DNA of 64,000 bases, taken from positions 248,001-312,000 of the forward strand of contig NZ_JALJXV010000006.1 of the NCBI RefSeq assembly GCF_024170285.1, in the 5' to 3' direction. This DNA is from Natronocella acetinitrilica (GTDB lineage Bacteria; Pseudomonadota; Gammaproteobacteria; Nitrococcales; Aquisalimonadaceae). A model generated the notes under the pieces. The model was given only the letters and a program-made list of their open reading frames with translations. It was not told where the DNA came from and did no database searches. Position 1 is the first letter of the stretch, and every line of letters begins with the position of its first letter. Below, piece by piece: positions 8,771 to 16,289 of the stretch. Position numbers and translations under genes: made by a program.

Positions 8771-9553
8771 ATGAGGATCACACACGTGACAGAGCTTATC
8801 CGTGGCAGGCACGACACAACGCTGACCGGCGTCACAACTTCGAGCGTCGGTTTTCCGGCACTGGGCGTCATCGTTCTGACGTTGCTGCTGCTGACGCCCC
8901 TTTTGGCCGGTGCGGCAAACGGTGTTCAGTCACTGGAGAGCATTCGCGATGCCGCCCGCGTTTACGCAGAGGGGCAACTGCTCTCGCCCGGCCAACGCGG
9001 CCAGGTGACCATCGGGCGACTCGACCCGCGTTTGCGGCTACGCCAGTGCAGCCTGCCGCTGGAGACCTTTCAGCACCAGACCAATCGCCAGGGTGGCCGC
9101 ACCACCATCGGCGTGCGCTGCGCCGACCAGGCCCCATGGACGATCTACGTATCGGCCCAGGTGGACAGCTTTGTGGAGGTCTACACCGTTGGCCGCACGC
9201 TCAGCCGCGGCGAACGTCTGCGGGAAGCAGACCTGAGTCTGCTGGAGGTCAACGTCGGCACTTTGGGCCATGGCTATTTCACGGAGGCCGATCAGGTGGT
9301 GGGCATGGAGTTGCGGCGACCAGCCCGGTCCGGGGAGGTACTCACTCCAGCGATGATCACGCTCCCTGAACTGGTACGCCGCGGTCAGACCGTAACGGTG
9401 CTGGCCAGCAGTGGCTCCGCCCAGGTCAGCATGCGTGGCGAGGCGATGGAAGGTGGCGCGATGGGCGATCGTATTCGGGTACGAAACGTGCAGTCCCAGC
9501 GAGTGATCGAGGGCGAAATCATTGGAGATGGCCGTGTTAGAGTGCGGCTCTGA
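8771..9553 (+). CDS. flgA: Flagellar P-ring chaperone FlgA
   Basis: Periplasmic chaperone for FlgI P-ring assembly. 260 aa, with an N-terminal hydrophobic export signal (LGVIVLTLLLLTPLLAGAA, about residues 31-50), then an SAF domain (TVGRTLSRGERLREADLS) and the C-terminal ChapFlgA beta domain ending RVIEGEIIGDGRVRVRL. The ATG at 8771 follows the sigma-54 promoter and precedes an unusually long n-region before the signal; a later start cannot be excluded. First gene of flgA-flgM-flgN. Confidence 0.93.
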   Translation: MRITHVTELIRGRHDTTLTGVTTSSVGFPALGVIVLTLLLLTPLLAGAANGVQSLESIRDAARVYAEGQLLSPGQRGQVTIGRLDPRLRLRQCSLPLETFQHQTNRQGGRTTIGVRCADQAPWTIYVSAQVDSFVEVYTVGRTLSRGERLREADLSLLEVNVGTLGHGYFTEADQVVGMELRRPARSGEVLTPAMITLPELVRRGQTVTVLASSGSAQVSMRGEAMEGGAMGDRIRVRNVQSQRVIEGEIIGDGRVRVRL

Positions 9554-9592
9554 ACGCCGCGGGACTCGACCATCGAAATCTGATCGGCGGGC

Positions 9593-9619
9593 TAAAGTTT
9601 CAGCACGGGCTGCCGATCA
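9593..9619 (+). promoter_or_regulatory. Sigma-28 (FliA) promoter of flgMN
   Basis: TAAA (9593-9596), a spacer of exactly 15 nt, then GCCGATCA (9612-9619) matches the TAAA-N15-GCCGATAA FliA consensus in all but one position. It lies 71 nt before flgM. This gives flgM its own late promoter, the usual arrangement for an anti-sigma-28 factor. Confidence 0.88.
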
Positions 9620-9690
9620 CAGTCGAGTAAGGAGCGAAGGGTCGCTCCATGACAGTTGCGACGGCCGAAAAGCGGCTTAGGAGTAATCGG

Positions 9691-10011
9691 ATGACCAATC
9701 CAATTAACGGCGGAAACCAGGGCGTTGATCGGGCACTGGCCGAGAGCCTGCGCAATCGCCAGACCAGCGAAGTGACCAATCGACCTGGTAGCCAGGCGAC
9801 GGGCGACAACGCTGGCTCGGCATCCGCCGAGCTCACGGCCAATCAGTCCGAGCGCTTGCAGGCCATTGGCGCCGCCATCGGGCAAACACCGGACGTGGAC
9901 ATGGCACGTGTGGAAGCCATTCGCCAGAGCATCGCCGATGGCAACTACCCCATCGACGCCGACGCCATTGCGGGGCGCTTTATCGAACTTGAAGGCCTGC
10001 TGGAGCGATAA
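9691..10011 (+). CDS. flgM: Anti-sigma-28 factor FlgM
   Basis: Binds FliA until hook completion, when it is exported and late genes are released. 106 aa from an ATG with AGGAG 7 nt upstream; an earlier in-frame ATG at 9649 lacks such a site. The N-terminus is disordered and low in complexity. The C-terminal sigma-binding helices (VDMARVEAIRQSIADGNYPI, then IAGRFIELEGLLER) are conserved. Transcribed from the sigma-28 promoter just upstream and followed by flgN after 2 nt. Confidence 0.93.
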   Translation: MTNPINGGNQGVDRALAESLRNRQTSEVTNRPGSQATGDNAGSASAELTANQSERLQAIGAAIGQTPDVDMARVEAIRQSIADGNYPIDADAIAGRFIELEGLLER

Positions 10012-10013
10012 TC

Positions 10014-10493
10014 GTGACGGCAACAACAAGCGCAACGCTGGCATCACTGCTGACGGAATTGCTGGAGCGCAGCGAACACCTGCAGGATGCCCTGATTGAG
10101 GAACAACGGTGCATCGCCGGTCGTGATCTTGCTGCGCTCGGCGCGGCCGTCCAGCGCAAGATGGCGCTACTGGATGATGTTCAGACGCTGGACGCGCAGC
10201 GCCGGGCGATGGTTCTCGCCCAGGGGCTGCCCGACACCAACTCCGGCATGAACGAACTGCTCTCGCGCAGTAGCGACGACGCGGTTCAGGAATTGTGGGC
10301 GACACTGCTCCGCAGCCTGCAACAAGGGCAGGCGATGAACGAAGCCTGTGGGGCAATCATCCGCCGCAGCCTGGAAGACAACCACCGGCTGCTGGAAGTC
10401 CTGCGCGGCGAGCCGATGGAAAGTGACCAGGCAGCTTACGGCCCCGGCGGCACCCAACAGCCACGATCCGGCCGAGATCTCGGCAGCGCCTGA
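10014..10493 (+). CDS. flgN: Flagellar export chaperone FlgN
   Basis: Export chaperone for hook-filament junction proteins FlgK and FlgL. 159 aa starting at GTG 10014, 2 nt after flgM. Largely helical with heptad-like leucines (LLTELLERSEHLQDALIEEQ). FlgN proteins are weakly conserved, so the call rests on size, helical pattern and the invariant flgA-flgM-flgN order. Confidence 0.85.
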   Translation: MTATTSATLASLLTELLERSEHLQDALIEEQRCIAGRDLAALGAAVQRKMALLDDVQTLDAQRRAMVLAQGLPDTNSGMNELLSRSSDDAVQELWATLLRSLQQGQAMNEACGAIIRRSLEDNHRLLEVLRGEPMESDQAAYGPGGTQQPRSGRDLGSA

Positions 10494-10520
10494 TACCCCT
10501 CCTCTGAGTTCTTCGCAAAA

Positions 10521-10570
10521 ACATTCGTTCTGTCTATCAAAAATTTCAATTTGATAGACAGAACGAATGT
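10521..10570. repeat. Perfect 21-bp inverted repeat after flgN
   Basis: Arms 10521-10541 and 10550-10570 are perfect complements around an 8-nt AT loop (AATTTCAA). AT-rich stems this long are unusual for terminators. On the minus strand the hairpin is followed by TTTT, on the plus strand by no U-run. It may separate the flgN transcript from the leftward gene at 10862, or be a protein-binding palindrome. Confidence 0.8.
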
Positions 10571-10576
10571 TGCAGG

Positions 10577-10612
10577 CAAAAAAAACCCGGCCGCCTGGGG
10601 GATGGGCCGGGT
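10577..10612 (-). terminator. Rho-independent terminator, leftward
   Basis: ACCCGGCC and GGCCGGGT (10585-10612) form an 8-bp GC stem; on the minus strand it is followed by eight T. It would end leftward transcripts from the small gene at 10862-11095, 250 nt upstream. The AT-rich stretch 10613-10861 between them holds only one further small hairpin (10816-10837) and no gene that I can support. Confidence 0.75.
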
Positions 10613-10861
10613 GGCGCAGACTAAGGGGACAGGGTGCGCCAACGCGAGAAGAACTTCAGCAAGGACAGACAGGTATTCAAAACTCCTAAATACTGTACAA
10701 CATATGCATCAATATAATCTCTTTCGGCGATCCGTGCAACCCCTGTACAAGAATTTTGTAAGAATCGCCTGACAACTTGAAAAAGCATAACGTATCTGAC
10801 AAAAAATGCACCCCCCTGCCGATGTGACAGTCGGCAGCATGGGCCGAAAGCCGGGCGGCCA

Positions 10862-11095
10862 TCAGTCTGTGCGGCGTCGACGCCGCATGAGGGTTCGTAG
10901 CGCGTACAGGCAAAGCAGCAGGGTCGTCAACCAGAATGCCATGGAGACGACGAAGGCCCAGAACATGTAGGACTCCGCCGAGAAACCGAACCCGTAACGG
11001 ATCACGACGTAGGGAAACGTGCGGGAGAACCAGTCCATGAAGGCGATGCCCGGCCAGAGAAAGATCGCGCCCAACCAGTTCAACGAGAGGCCCAA
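10862..11095 (-). CDS. Small two-span membrane protein
   Basis: Unrecognised 77-aa protein. Two hydrophobic segments are visible: about residues 5-20 (weak) and a stronger one about 44-64 (MFWAFVVSMAFWLTTLLLCLY), followed by a very basic tail (RTLMRRRRRTD) expected on the cytoplasmic side. The start is TTG at 11095 with GGAG about 8 nt upstream; no in-frame ATG lies nearby. It is the last core gene before the island end and has its own terminator. Confidence 0.55.
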   Translation of the reverse strand: MGLSLNWLGAIFLWPGIAFMDWFSRTFPYVVIRYGFGFSAESYMFWAFVVSMAFWLTTLLLCLYALRTLMRRRRRTD

Positions 11096-11147
11096 GGGAT
11101 CATCTCCATCGCTGCGCTCAGTGTCTTTCCGGACCGCCCACCACCAC

Positions 11148-11185
11148 CAAAAACGACAACGGCCCCAAAGCAGGGGCCGTTGTCG
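11148..11185 (-). terminator. Stranded tRNA-Ala terminator
   Basis: CGACAACGGCCCC (11154-11166) and GGGGCCGTTGTCG (11173-11185) form a 13-bp perfect stem with a 6-nt loop, followed on the minus strand by five T. It lies 10 nt beyond the partial tRNA-Ala at 11196-11244 and reads in the same direction as tRNA-Ala. It is best explained as the original gltX-tRNA-Ala terminator, moved away when the island inserted. Confidence 0.85.
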
Positions 11186-11195
11186 ATCGGGAATC

Positions 11196-11244
11196 TGGTG
11201 GAGCCAGGCGGGATCGAACCGCCGACCTCCTGCATGCCATGCAG
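11196..11244 (-). other. Island attachment site: 49-bp 3' fragment of tRNA-Ala(GGC)
   Basis: Identical over 49 bp to 47334-47382, the 3' part of the intact tRNA-Ala(GGC) including CCA, T arm and half of the anticodon arm. Identity stops sharply at the anticodon stem (GCAG then TTGTCG instead of GCGCTC). It is therefore a duplicated attachment core, not a working tRNA. Same orientation as the intact copy. Confidence 0.92.
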
Positions 11245-11414
11245 TTGTCGATACCGCTGCAAGGACTTGATGTTGAAAGTATCACACCAAGGACAAGTTG
11301 TCCAAAACCTTAGCCGAGGCATCGCGCCAAGTCATTGATTACTGGATATCGGAGAGCGGTTTGGACAACAGCTGCATCCCCACCTTGTTGACGTCAAACG
11401 CCCCGCCAGAAGCC

Positions 11415-11660
11415 TCAACCCTTGTCACGGCGCGCATTGATAGCACGGATGTAGGCCTGCGTGAGAGACTCGGCGACCTCCCTCGGATCTGTTATTTCCT
11501 TCGCGGACGGTGCCGCCGAGCGCTGAGGCTGCGCATTCCGCGCGGCAGAGACAATCCGCCGCCACTGCTTATCGCTCCACGTGATCCCTTCCGCAGCGAG
11601 CGATTCTCTCGAAGCCTGGTTCAGATACCGGCGAATTTCCGCACGCGTAGGTTTGGCCAT
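11415..11660 (-). CDS. Hypothetical protein, 81 aa
   Basis: Not recognised. From MAKPTRAEIRRY the product is soluble, basic and mainly helical, with tryptophans in ITWSDKQWRRI and a helical tail (REVAESLTQAYIRAINARRDKG). A start 6 codons upstream exists but MAKPTR follows a GAGGTGGTT site. First gene inside the left island end. The 11245-11414 stretch before it holds the GGACAAGTTGTCC palindrome (11291-11303) and no gene. Confidence 0.5.
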   Translation of the reverse strand: MAKPTRAEIRRYLNQASRESLAAEGITWSDKQWRRIVSAARNAQPQRSAAPSAKEITDPREVAESLTQAYIRAINARRDKG

Positions 11661-11702
11661 AACCACCTCTTGATTCACCCTCCACCGATGGCAACGCCCG
11701 CA

Positions 11703-11921
11703 TCAGGAGGCCGAGCCGTACTTTAGCCGACCAAGCGTCTCCACTACGGCTTTGGTACCCTCCTCACTGGCTGCAGCCACCTCCAGCGGAGAGCGCCCAT
11801 TGAACATATGGTGGGGCCGCCGCAGGAACTCCCTCGCTAAATCCAGATCCTTGTAGACGTCCAGCGCCATCGCCCGGGTTCGGGCAATTCTGACGAGGCG
11901 TTTGCTCCCACTGTCCGGCAT
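11703..11921 (-). CDS. Orphan MbcA/ParS/Xre-type antitoxin domain protein
   Basis: 72 aa. The C-terminal half (AREFLRRPHHMFNGRSPLEV and following AAASEEGTKAVVETLGRL) matches the DUF2384 toxin-binding domain of Xre/ParS antitoxins, where PL(E/D)xA(x)xxxGxxxVxxxLxRxxxG is typical. An N-terminal HTH is absent or much reduced. AGGAGG lies 7 nt before the ATG. No RES-domain or other toxin is adjacent, so it is an orphan antitoxin or a remnant. A similar short protein sits at 44681-44884. Confidence 0.65.
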   Translation of the reverse strand: MPDSGSKRLVRIARTRAMALDVYKDLDLAREFLRRPHHMFNGRSPLEVAAASEEGTKAVVETLGRLKYGSAS

Positions 11922-12033
11922 GTTCCATCCTCCTTGAATAGCTTCGCACCCATAGAGTAACTCCGATTTCGCAAACTGGAGAAACTCCGGCTAACTGCTC
12001 AAACACCCCGATATTGCGTGCCGCCTTCAACGC

Positions 12034-12951
12034 CTAATCGTTGTTCTCCAGCGACTCCCCCAAGACCCGGCCCGTGATCGTATCGAGCCTTTGCATCAGC
12101 TCGAGGTCACGGTGTCCTGGCGGGGTAACGATGGCACCCTCAAGTGCACGGTCGGAGCCAACCGAACAAGGCGGATGGCGACGCGGGAACACGGCTGCGA
12201 GGCCCTGGATGACGACCTGGGCGCGGGAGGTGTTGTCCTTCATCACCGCGAGTACGCTCTCCACGTCCACTGCCGCGTGGTTCTCGCGCCAGCAGTCGTA
12301 GTCAGTCACCATCGCTACGGTGGTGTAAGACAGTTCTGCCTCCCGGGCTAACCGCGCCTCGGGCATGTTCGTCATCCCGATAACGTGGCACCCCCATGAG
12401 CGGTAAAGCAGGGACTCGGCCCGGGAAGAGAACTGCGGGCCCTCGATTACGACATATGTGCCGCCCCGCGTATGAGCCACGGCCTCCCGCTCTAAGGCTT
12501 GTTGAACATAGCCGGCCAGAGTCGGGCTGACTGGCTCGGCCATGGATACATGCGCCACGCAGCCGTTTCCGAAAAAACTTCGAGGGCGGTCGCGCGTCTG
12601 ATCGATGAACTGGTCCACCAGGACGAAGTGTCCAGGCGCGAGGCGCTCATCCAACGAACCGCACGCGGAGAATGACACCAGATCGGTGACACCAGTCCTT
12701 TTCAGGGCATCAATGTTCGCGCGGTAGTTGATCTCAGATGGGGCCAGGCCATGGCGCGGCAGGAACCGAATGGGCAAGCCATCAATCTCGGCAAACAGGA
12801 TGTCGTCCGACACCTCCCCCCATGCGCTGTCGATGCGCTCCCACCGGGCATTATGCAGACCAGGCAGATCGTAGAGCCCGCTGCCGCCGACAATTCCCAG
12901 TACCGAATCCACCAATACTCCGATGCAATCCTGTGTGTCAAAAAAATTCAT
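12034..12951 (-). CDS. mtnP: S-methyl-5'-thioadenosine phosphorylase
   Basis: Phosphorolysis of methylthioadenosine (or the inosine analogue) to adenine and methylthioribose-1-phosphate, part of polyamine and methionine salvage. Family motifs: LGIVGGSGLYDL (phosphate site), RFLPRHG, ACGSLDERLAPGHFVLVDQF, YVVIEGPQFSSRAES, and IGMTNMPEARLAREAELSY, the last characteristic of MTAP/MTIP. 305 aa from MNFFDT, slightly longer than usual; a later GTG before the GIVGGSG motif is possible, and the start lacks a good ribosome site. Isolated on the island, with no other salvage genes beside it. Confidence 0.88.
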   Translation of the reverse strand: MNFFDTQDCIGVLVDSVLGIVGGSGLYDLPGLHNARWERIDSAWGEVSDDILFAEIDGLPIRFLPRHGLAPSEINYRANIDALKRTGVTDLVSFSACGSLDERLAPGHFVLVDQFIDQTRDRPRSFFGNGCVAHVSMAEPVSPTLAGYVQQALEREAVAHTRGGTYVVIEGPQFSSRAESLLYRSWGCHVIGMTNMPEARLAREAELSYTTVAMVTDYDCWRENHAAVDVESVLAVMKDNTSRAQVVIQGLAAVFPRRHPPCSVGSDRALEGAIVTPPGHRDLELMQRLDTITGRVLGESLENND

Positions 12952-13185
12952 CCGACACGTGCTATCCCTACGACACGCGCGCTCCAGTCGCCCCGCAACT
13001 GGCGGTTCTTTCCAAACAGCCACAGGATAATTTCACCCCAAGCGCTCCAAAAGTTACGGACTGTTGTACCGAGGGGAATTCACGCGCGTACTGACCGGAT
13101 CGACTACGATTGGACAGCAAAATCACAGGCATGCGTCCTCGTCATGAAAGCAATCACCCGGCGCCGCGATCCAGCTCCCAACTTA

Positions 13186-13211
13186 AAAGCGGCAGGGGTA
13201 ACTGCCGCTTT
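13186..13211 (-). terminator. Terminator after the 13248-13583 gene
   Basis: AAAGCGGCAG and CTGCCGCTTT form a 10-bp stem with a 6-nt loop, followed on the minus strand by TTAAG. It lies 37 nt beyond the stop of the leftward hypothetical gene. The rest of 12952-13247 has no supportable gene. Confidence 0.65.
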
Positions 13212-13247
13212 GGGGAGCGCTGTTTGCGTGGGTCGGGTGGTCTATTG

Positions 13248-13583
13248 TCATCTTAGCCGCGCATCGAGGTGCCGTCTCAGCACCTCGATGCATTCGTCGA
13301 CAATCTCAGGGTCCACTTCTCCATCAAAATACAAAGAGGGGCGGCCGTATTCATACCGTTTCGTAAAGATTCTCCGCCCCGACACCGAGAACGTCTCTAC
13401 ATCAACCCCATCCTTGTTCGGTGGTTCCGCGTCGTCACTCTTGGCCTTCCCCTGGAGCAATTTCTGAGCTTGGACGCCCAAGTAGGTGACAGGCCCCTCG
13501 TGCTTACAGATGTCGTCACTGCTTTCACCAATGCCAGCCAGCGCCTGTTTCGTAAGTCTTTCGAGGTGCTTCTTCCTGCTCAT
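13248..13583 (-). CDS. Hypothetical protein, 111 aa
   Basis: Not recognised. Starts MSRKKHLERLTKQ with AGGAG 6 nt upstream, which decides the start over a longer frame. Soluble, mixed charge, with a basic N-terminal helix, a central segment VTYLGVQAQKLLQGKAKSDD and a C-terminal acidic helix (DPEIVDECIEVLRRHLDARL). No membrane segment or known motif. Monocistronic with its own terminator. Confidence 0.6.
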   Translation of the reverse strand: MSRKKHLERLTKQALAGIGESSDDICKHEGPVTYLGVQAQKLLQGKAKSDDAEPPNKDGVDVETFSVSGRRIFTKRYEYGRPSLYFDGEVDPEIVDECIEVLRRHLDARLR

Positions 13584-13775
13584 TCTGTGCTCCTCATTCC
13601 ATGCAATCGGGCGGCACACCGCACAAGGCGTCAATCTCCGACATTACCGGCTCAAGGCTGTCGATAGCCCTGCGTTTGGCCTATTGCCTGTCGCGACGAG
13701 GATCTCGCCCAAGGCACAGCGCAGGCCGGGGCTCTCGTCGGGTAATAACTAAACTTGTTCACGCCGGGGAGAAGA

Positions 13776-13865
13776 TCAGCTCGAGCACTTGTAGGCGACG
13801 AGCATTACTCCCACCACAATAACGACAGTCGCGATAAACGCCCAGTTGATGCTGCCAATGTCCAT
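13776..13865 (-). CDS. 29-aa single-span membrane peptide (paralogue 1)
   Basis: A very short frame with a good ribosome site (GGGGAG 8 nt before ATG). The product starts MDIGSINWAF, continues as one hydrophobic segment of about 18 residues and ends VMLVAYKCSS. It is clearly related to the 26-aa peptide at 16150-16230: both have MD, then NWAF, then a V/L/A-rich span, then VML-x-AY-x-CS. Conservation across two loci argues that it is expressed. Function unknown; type I toxins and small membrane regulators have this shape. Confidence 0.65.
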   Translation of the reverse strand: MDIGSINWAFIATVVIVVGVMLVAYKCSS

Positions 13866-14228
13866 CTCAGATTCTCCCCAAGTGCCCGAACTTTGCTAAT
13901 GATCGTACCACTGCATCGGCGCGGGTTTTGACGTGTTTGTGCAGACGACCGATACGAACAGGACGTCGATGCGGGAACAGCAGCCAGCTCGCCTATCCGC
14001 GCGACTGGTCAGCGCGATTGAAAGAGGGGATTCTCGTCACACTGGCCGTACTGCAAGGGCATGAACGTCATAGAACACATGCGCGCTTTTGCACTACATC
14101 TGCTCACATGAGCATTGCATCGGTGGTGTCGATCATGGAAAGCGCCTCCTTGAGGCCGAAGCATCTGCGTTGGCAATGAAAACGGCGCCCGACCCCTGCG
14201 TCGTTTGTAAGCGATCCGGGAACCCCAC
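13866..14228. other. Intergenic stretch with no recognised gene
   Basis: 363 nt upstream of membrane peptide 1. Open frames here are short, overlap on both strands and lack ribosome sites. No clear hairpin or known motif was found. Confidence 0.5.
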
Positions 14229-14583
14229 CTATTCGGTGGGTTTGAGCGCATATAGGCTCTCATCCTGATGCCACGGGAGCAGCTCCGTGAGAGCGTCGTC
14301 GCTTTCCGCCGCCGGCAGGTTCTTTAACACCTCGAGCACGGAAGCGCGTGGAGTAAGCCACCCGCGCAAAGGTGTCGCGGTCATTGGTGTAGGCCACAGC
14401 CCCATCGACGTACTCGACGGCGCTGTCCCGCCACACGAAAGCGTAGAACTCATGGTAACTGCCGCGACCAATGGCGTGGGAGTGCAGCGGACTGTCCGCG
14501 GGGATACGGCGCGGCGGTTCATTGCCCATCGTGGGCATCGGGTCGCGGATCATGGCCTGGATCTGGCGGCTGCTGTAGTTCAT
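14229..14583 (-). pseudogene. Frameshifted hypothetical gene
   Basis: Frame A starts MNYSSRQIQAMIRDPMPTMG after AAGGGG and stays protein-like through VAYTNDRDTFARVAYSTRF, then becomes low-complexity basic sequence. A second frame on the same strand picks up RASVLEVLKNLPAAESDDAL and ends DESLYALKPTE. The switch falls near 14335-14360. The joined product would be about 118 aa, soluble and of unknown function. A one-base indel, real or a sequencing error, is the simplest explanation. Confidence 0.5.
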
Positions 14584-14713
14584 CGATGCCCCTTGATGTG
14601 CATGTTCCTGAGACCGTTCCATCACGGGGTCTGCGATGAGCAACCCGTCCGCGCTTGCTGGAGGGAAGTTTCAGATCGGCCAATACCGGGAAGCTTCCGG
14701 CCCCACGGACAGG

Positions 14714-14771
14714 CCGGTTCGGGCCACGCACACGAACCGGACATGGAAGCGGACATGATTTGCCGTATAAT
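14714..14771 (+). promoter_or_regulatory. Fic promoter with upstream palindrome
   Basis: A perfect -10 TATAAT (14766-14771) with TGGAAG 16 nt upstream as a weak -35. Just before it CCGGTTCG (14714-14721) and CGAACCGG (14733-14740) form an inverted repeat, a possible operator. It reads toward the Fic gene 50 nt downstream. Confidence 0.6.
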
Positions 14772-14820
14772 GGGTAATAGGCTTTGTCGAACAACACCTT
14801 AGGATTCTATAAAGGCGGCC

Positions 14821-16038
14821 ATGGAAGCGGACATCAACGGGATCGAGGACCGGGGAGAGCGGCCAGCTCTCATGGAGCCCATGCGGATCAGCGAGGCTTC
14901 GCGGCACCGCGCCCATCTGACGGACCTGGCAGTCGAGCTTGCCGAGGCATCGGCCGGGCTCAGGCGGAGCCTCCCGGATGCAATGGTGGCTTCATTGGCG
15001 AAGCTCGTGCGCTCCATGAACTGCTATTACAGCAACCTCATCGAGGGACACGACACCCATCCTGTTGAGATCGAGAACGCGCTGAATGAGGACTATAGCG
15101 CTGACCCCGACAAACGCGACCTCCAACTGGAAGCCAAAGCGTACATTGCCGTCCAGGAATGGATCGACACGGGTGATCTGCAGGAACCGGTGACCAGCAA
15201 GGCGACTTTGCAAGCAATCCATTACCGGTTCTGTAAGGAGCTCCCGGAGAGCATGCTCTGGGTTGGGCACCCCAGCACGGGCAAGTTACTGCCTGTCGTC
15301 CCCGGCGAACTGCGACAACACGACGTCCAGGTCGGACGTCACGTACCGGTGAGCCCTGGGGCCATTGACCGATTTCTCGACCGCTTCGCGGATGCGTATG
15401 CCCGAATGGGCAAGACGGATTCCATTCTTGTGGCCGCCGCCGCACACCATCGTCTACTCTGGATTCACCCATTTCTGGATGGAAACGGTCGGGTCGCCCG
15501 CCTCATGACGCATGCACTCCTTGGGCGTGCACTGGACACAGGTAACATCTGGTCCGCTGCCCGAGGCTTGGCTCGCTCCGAAGCCAAGTACAAAGAAGTG
15601 CTATCCGGATGCGATGCACCGCGACGCAACGATCTCGATGGCCGCGGGACTCTGAGTGAGGAGGCCTTGGCGAACTTCACCGAGTTCTTCCTCGAGACCT
15701 GCCTCGATCAGGTTCGATTTATGGAGCGGCTGGTCGAGCCGAACCAGCTCCGGGAGCGTGTATCCGCTTGGGCTGAACAGGCAATCCGGGCCAACCAGCT
15801 TGCCCCTAGGGCCGACATGCTCGTCGATGCGCTGCTCTATCGTGGCCAGCTCGAGCGAGGTGAAGTACCACACCTGCTCGGCGTATCCGAGCGCCATGCC
15901 CGCCGAGTGGTCCAGTCACTTTTCTATCAGGGCGTGGTGCACGCGAACTCGTCGCGGGCCCCACTACACCTCGCGTTTCCGGCATCGCTTGCTCCCCACT
16001 GGATGCCCGGGCTCTTCCCCGACGTCCCGACGGCGTAG
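14821..16038 (+). CDS. fic: Fic-domain protein (predicted AMPylase) with winged-helix tail
   Basis: Predicted nucleotidyl transferase that modifies Ser/Thr/Tyr of a target with AMP. The catalytic loop HPFLDGNGRVAR (residues 216-227) is intact. An N-terminal inhibitory helix motif, SNLIEG (71-76), precedes the core, so it is a class II, self-inhibited Fic with E75 as the inhibitory glutamate. The last 100 residues resemble a winged helix (LLGVSERHARRVVQSLFYQG), suggesting DNA binding and possible autoregulation through the palindromic promoter. 405 aa, a normal size. It sits between the two membrane-peptide loci and next to CBASS. Confidence 0.92.
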   Translation: MEADINGIEDRGERPALMEPMRISEASRHRAHLTDLAVELAEASAGLRRSLPDAMVASLAKLVRSMNCYYSNLIEGHDTHPVEIENALNEDYSADPDKRDLQLEAKAYIAVQEWIDTGDLQEPVTSKATLQAIHYRFCKELPESMLWVGHPSTGKLLPVVPGELRQHDVQVGRHVPVSPGAIDRFLDRFADAYARMGKTDSILVAAAAHHRLLWIHPFLDGNGRVARLMTHALLGRALDTGNIWSAARGLARSEAKYKEVLSGCDAPRRNDLDGRGTLSEEALANFTEFFLETCLDQVRFMERLVEPNQLRERVSAWAEQAIRANQLAPRADMLVDALLYRGQLERGEVPHLLGVSERHARRVVQSLFYQGVVHANSSRAPLHLAFPASLAPHWMPGLFPDVPTA

Positions 16039-16149
16039 CCGCCGCCCCAGCCCAGGTGCTGGATGTTCCGCCCCGGCAACCAGCAACAGCGCTGCGAAGA
16101 TGGCAGCGCGCACGATAGGCATCCGACGTCAGACGTCTTGTGCCCCTCA

Positions 16150-16230
16150 TCATTCTGAGCACCAGTAAGCAAGCAACATGACGCTCACAACAGCGAGCAC
16201 CAGCCCGACGAATGCCCAGTTCACATCCAT
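16150..16230 (-). CDS. 26-aa single-span membrane peptide (paralogue 2)
   Basis: ATG preceded by a strong AGGAGG at 6 nt. The product starts MDVNWAFVGL and ends VMLLAYWCSE, one membrane span with a short polar tail. It aligns with the peptide at 13776-13865 with one 3-residue gap. A 15-bp perfect hairpin (16256-16289) lies 26 nt upstream of the ATG, in the likely 5' untranslated region. Coding on the strand opposite to fic. Function unknown. Confidence 0.7.
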   Translation of the reverse strand: MDVNWAFVGLVLAVVSVMLLAYWCSE

Positions 16231-16255
16231 TGGTAGCCTCCTGTGACTGCCTGGA

Positions 16256-16289
16256 TACCGGGAGTGAACCTGTGGGTTCACTCCCGGTA
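16256..16289. repeat. 15-bp perfect hairpin upstream of membrane peptide 2
   Basis: Arms 16256-16270 and 16275-16289 are perfect complements around TGTG. The core GTGAACCtgtgGGTTCAC recurs, reversed, at 45848-45865. It may be a leader hairpin controlling the small peptide, a terminator, or a repressor operator; the exact recurrence at the other end of the island favours a protein-binding site. Confidence 0.75.
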
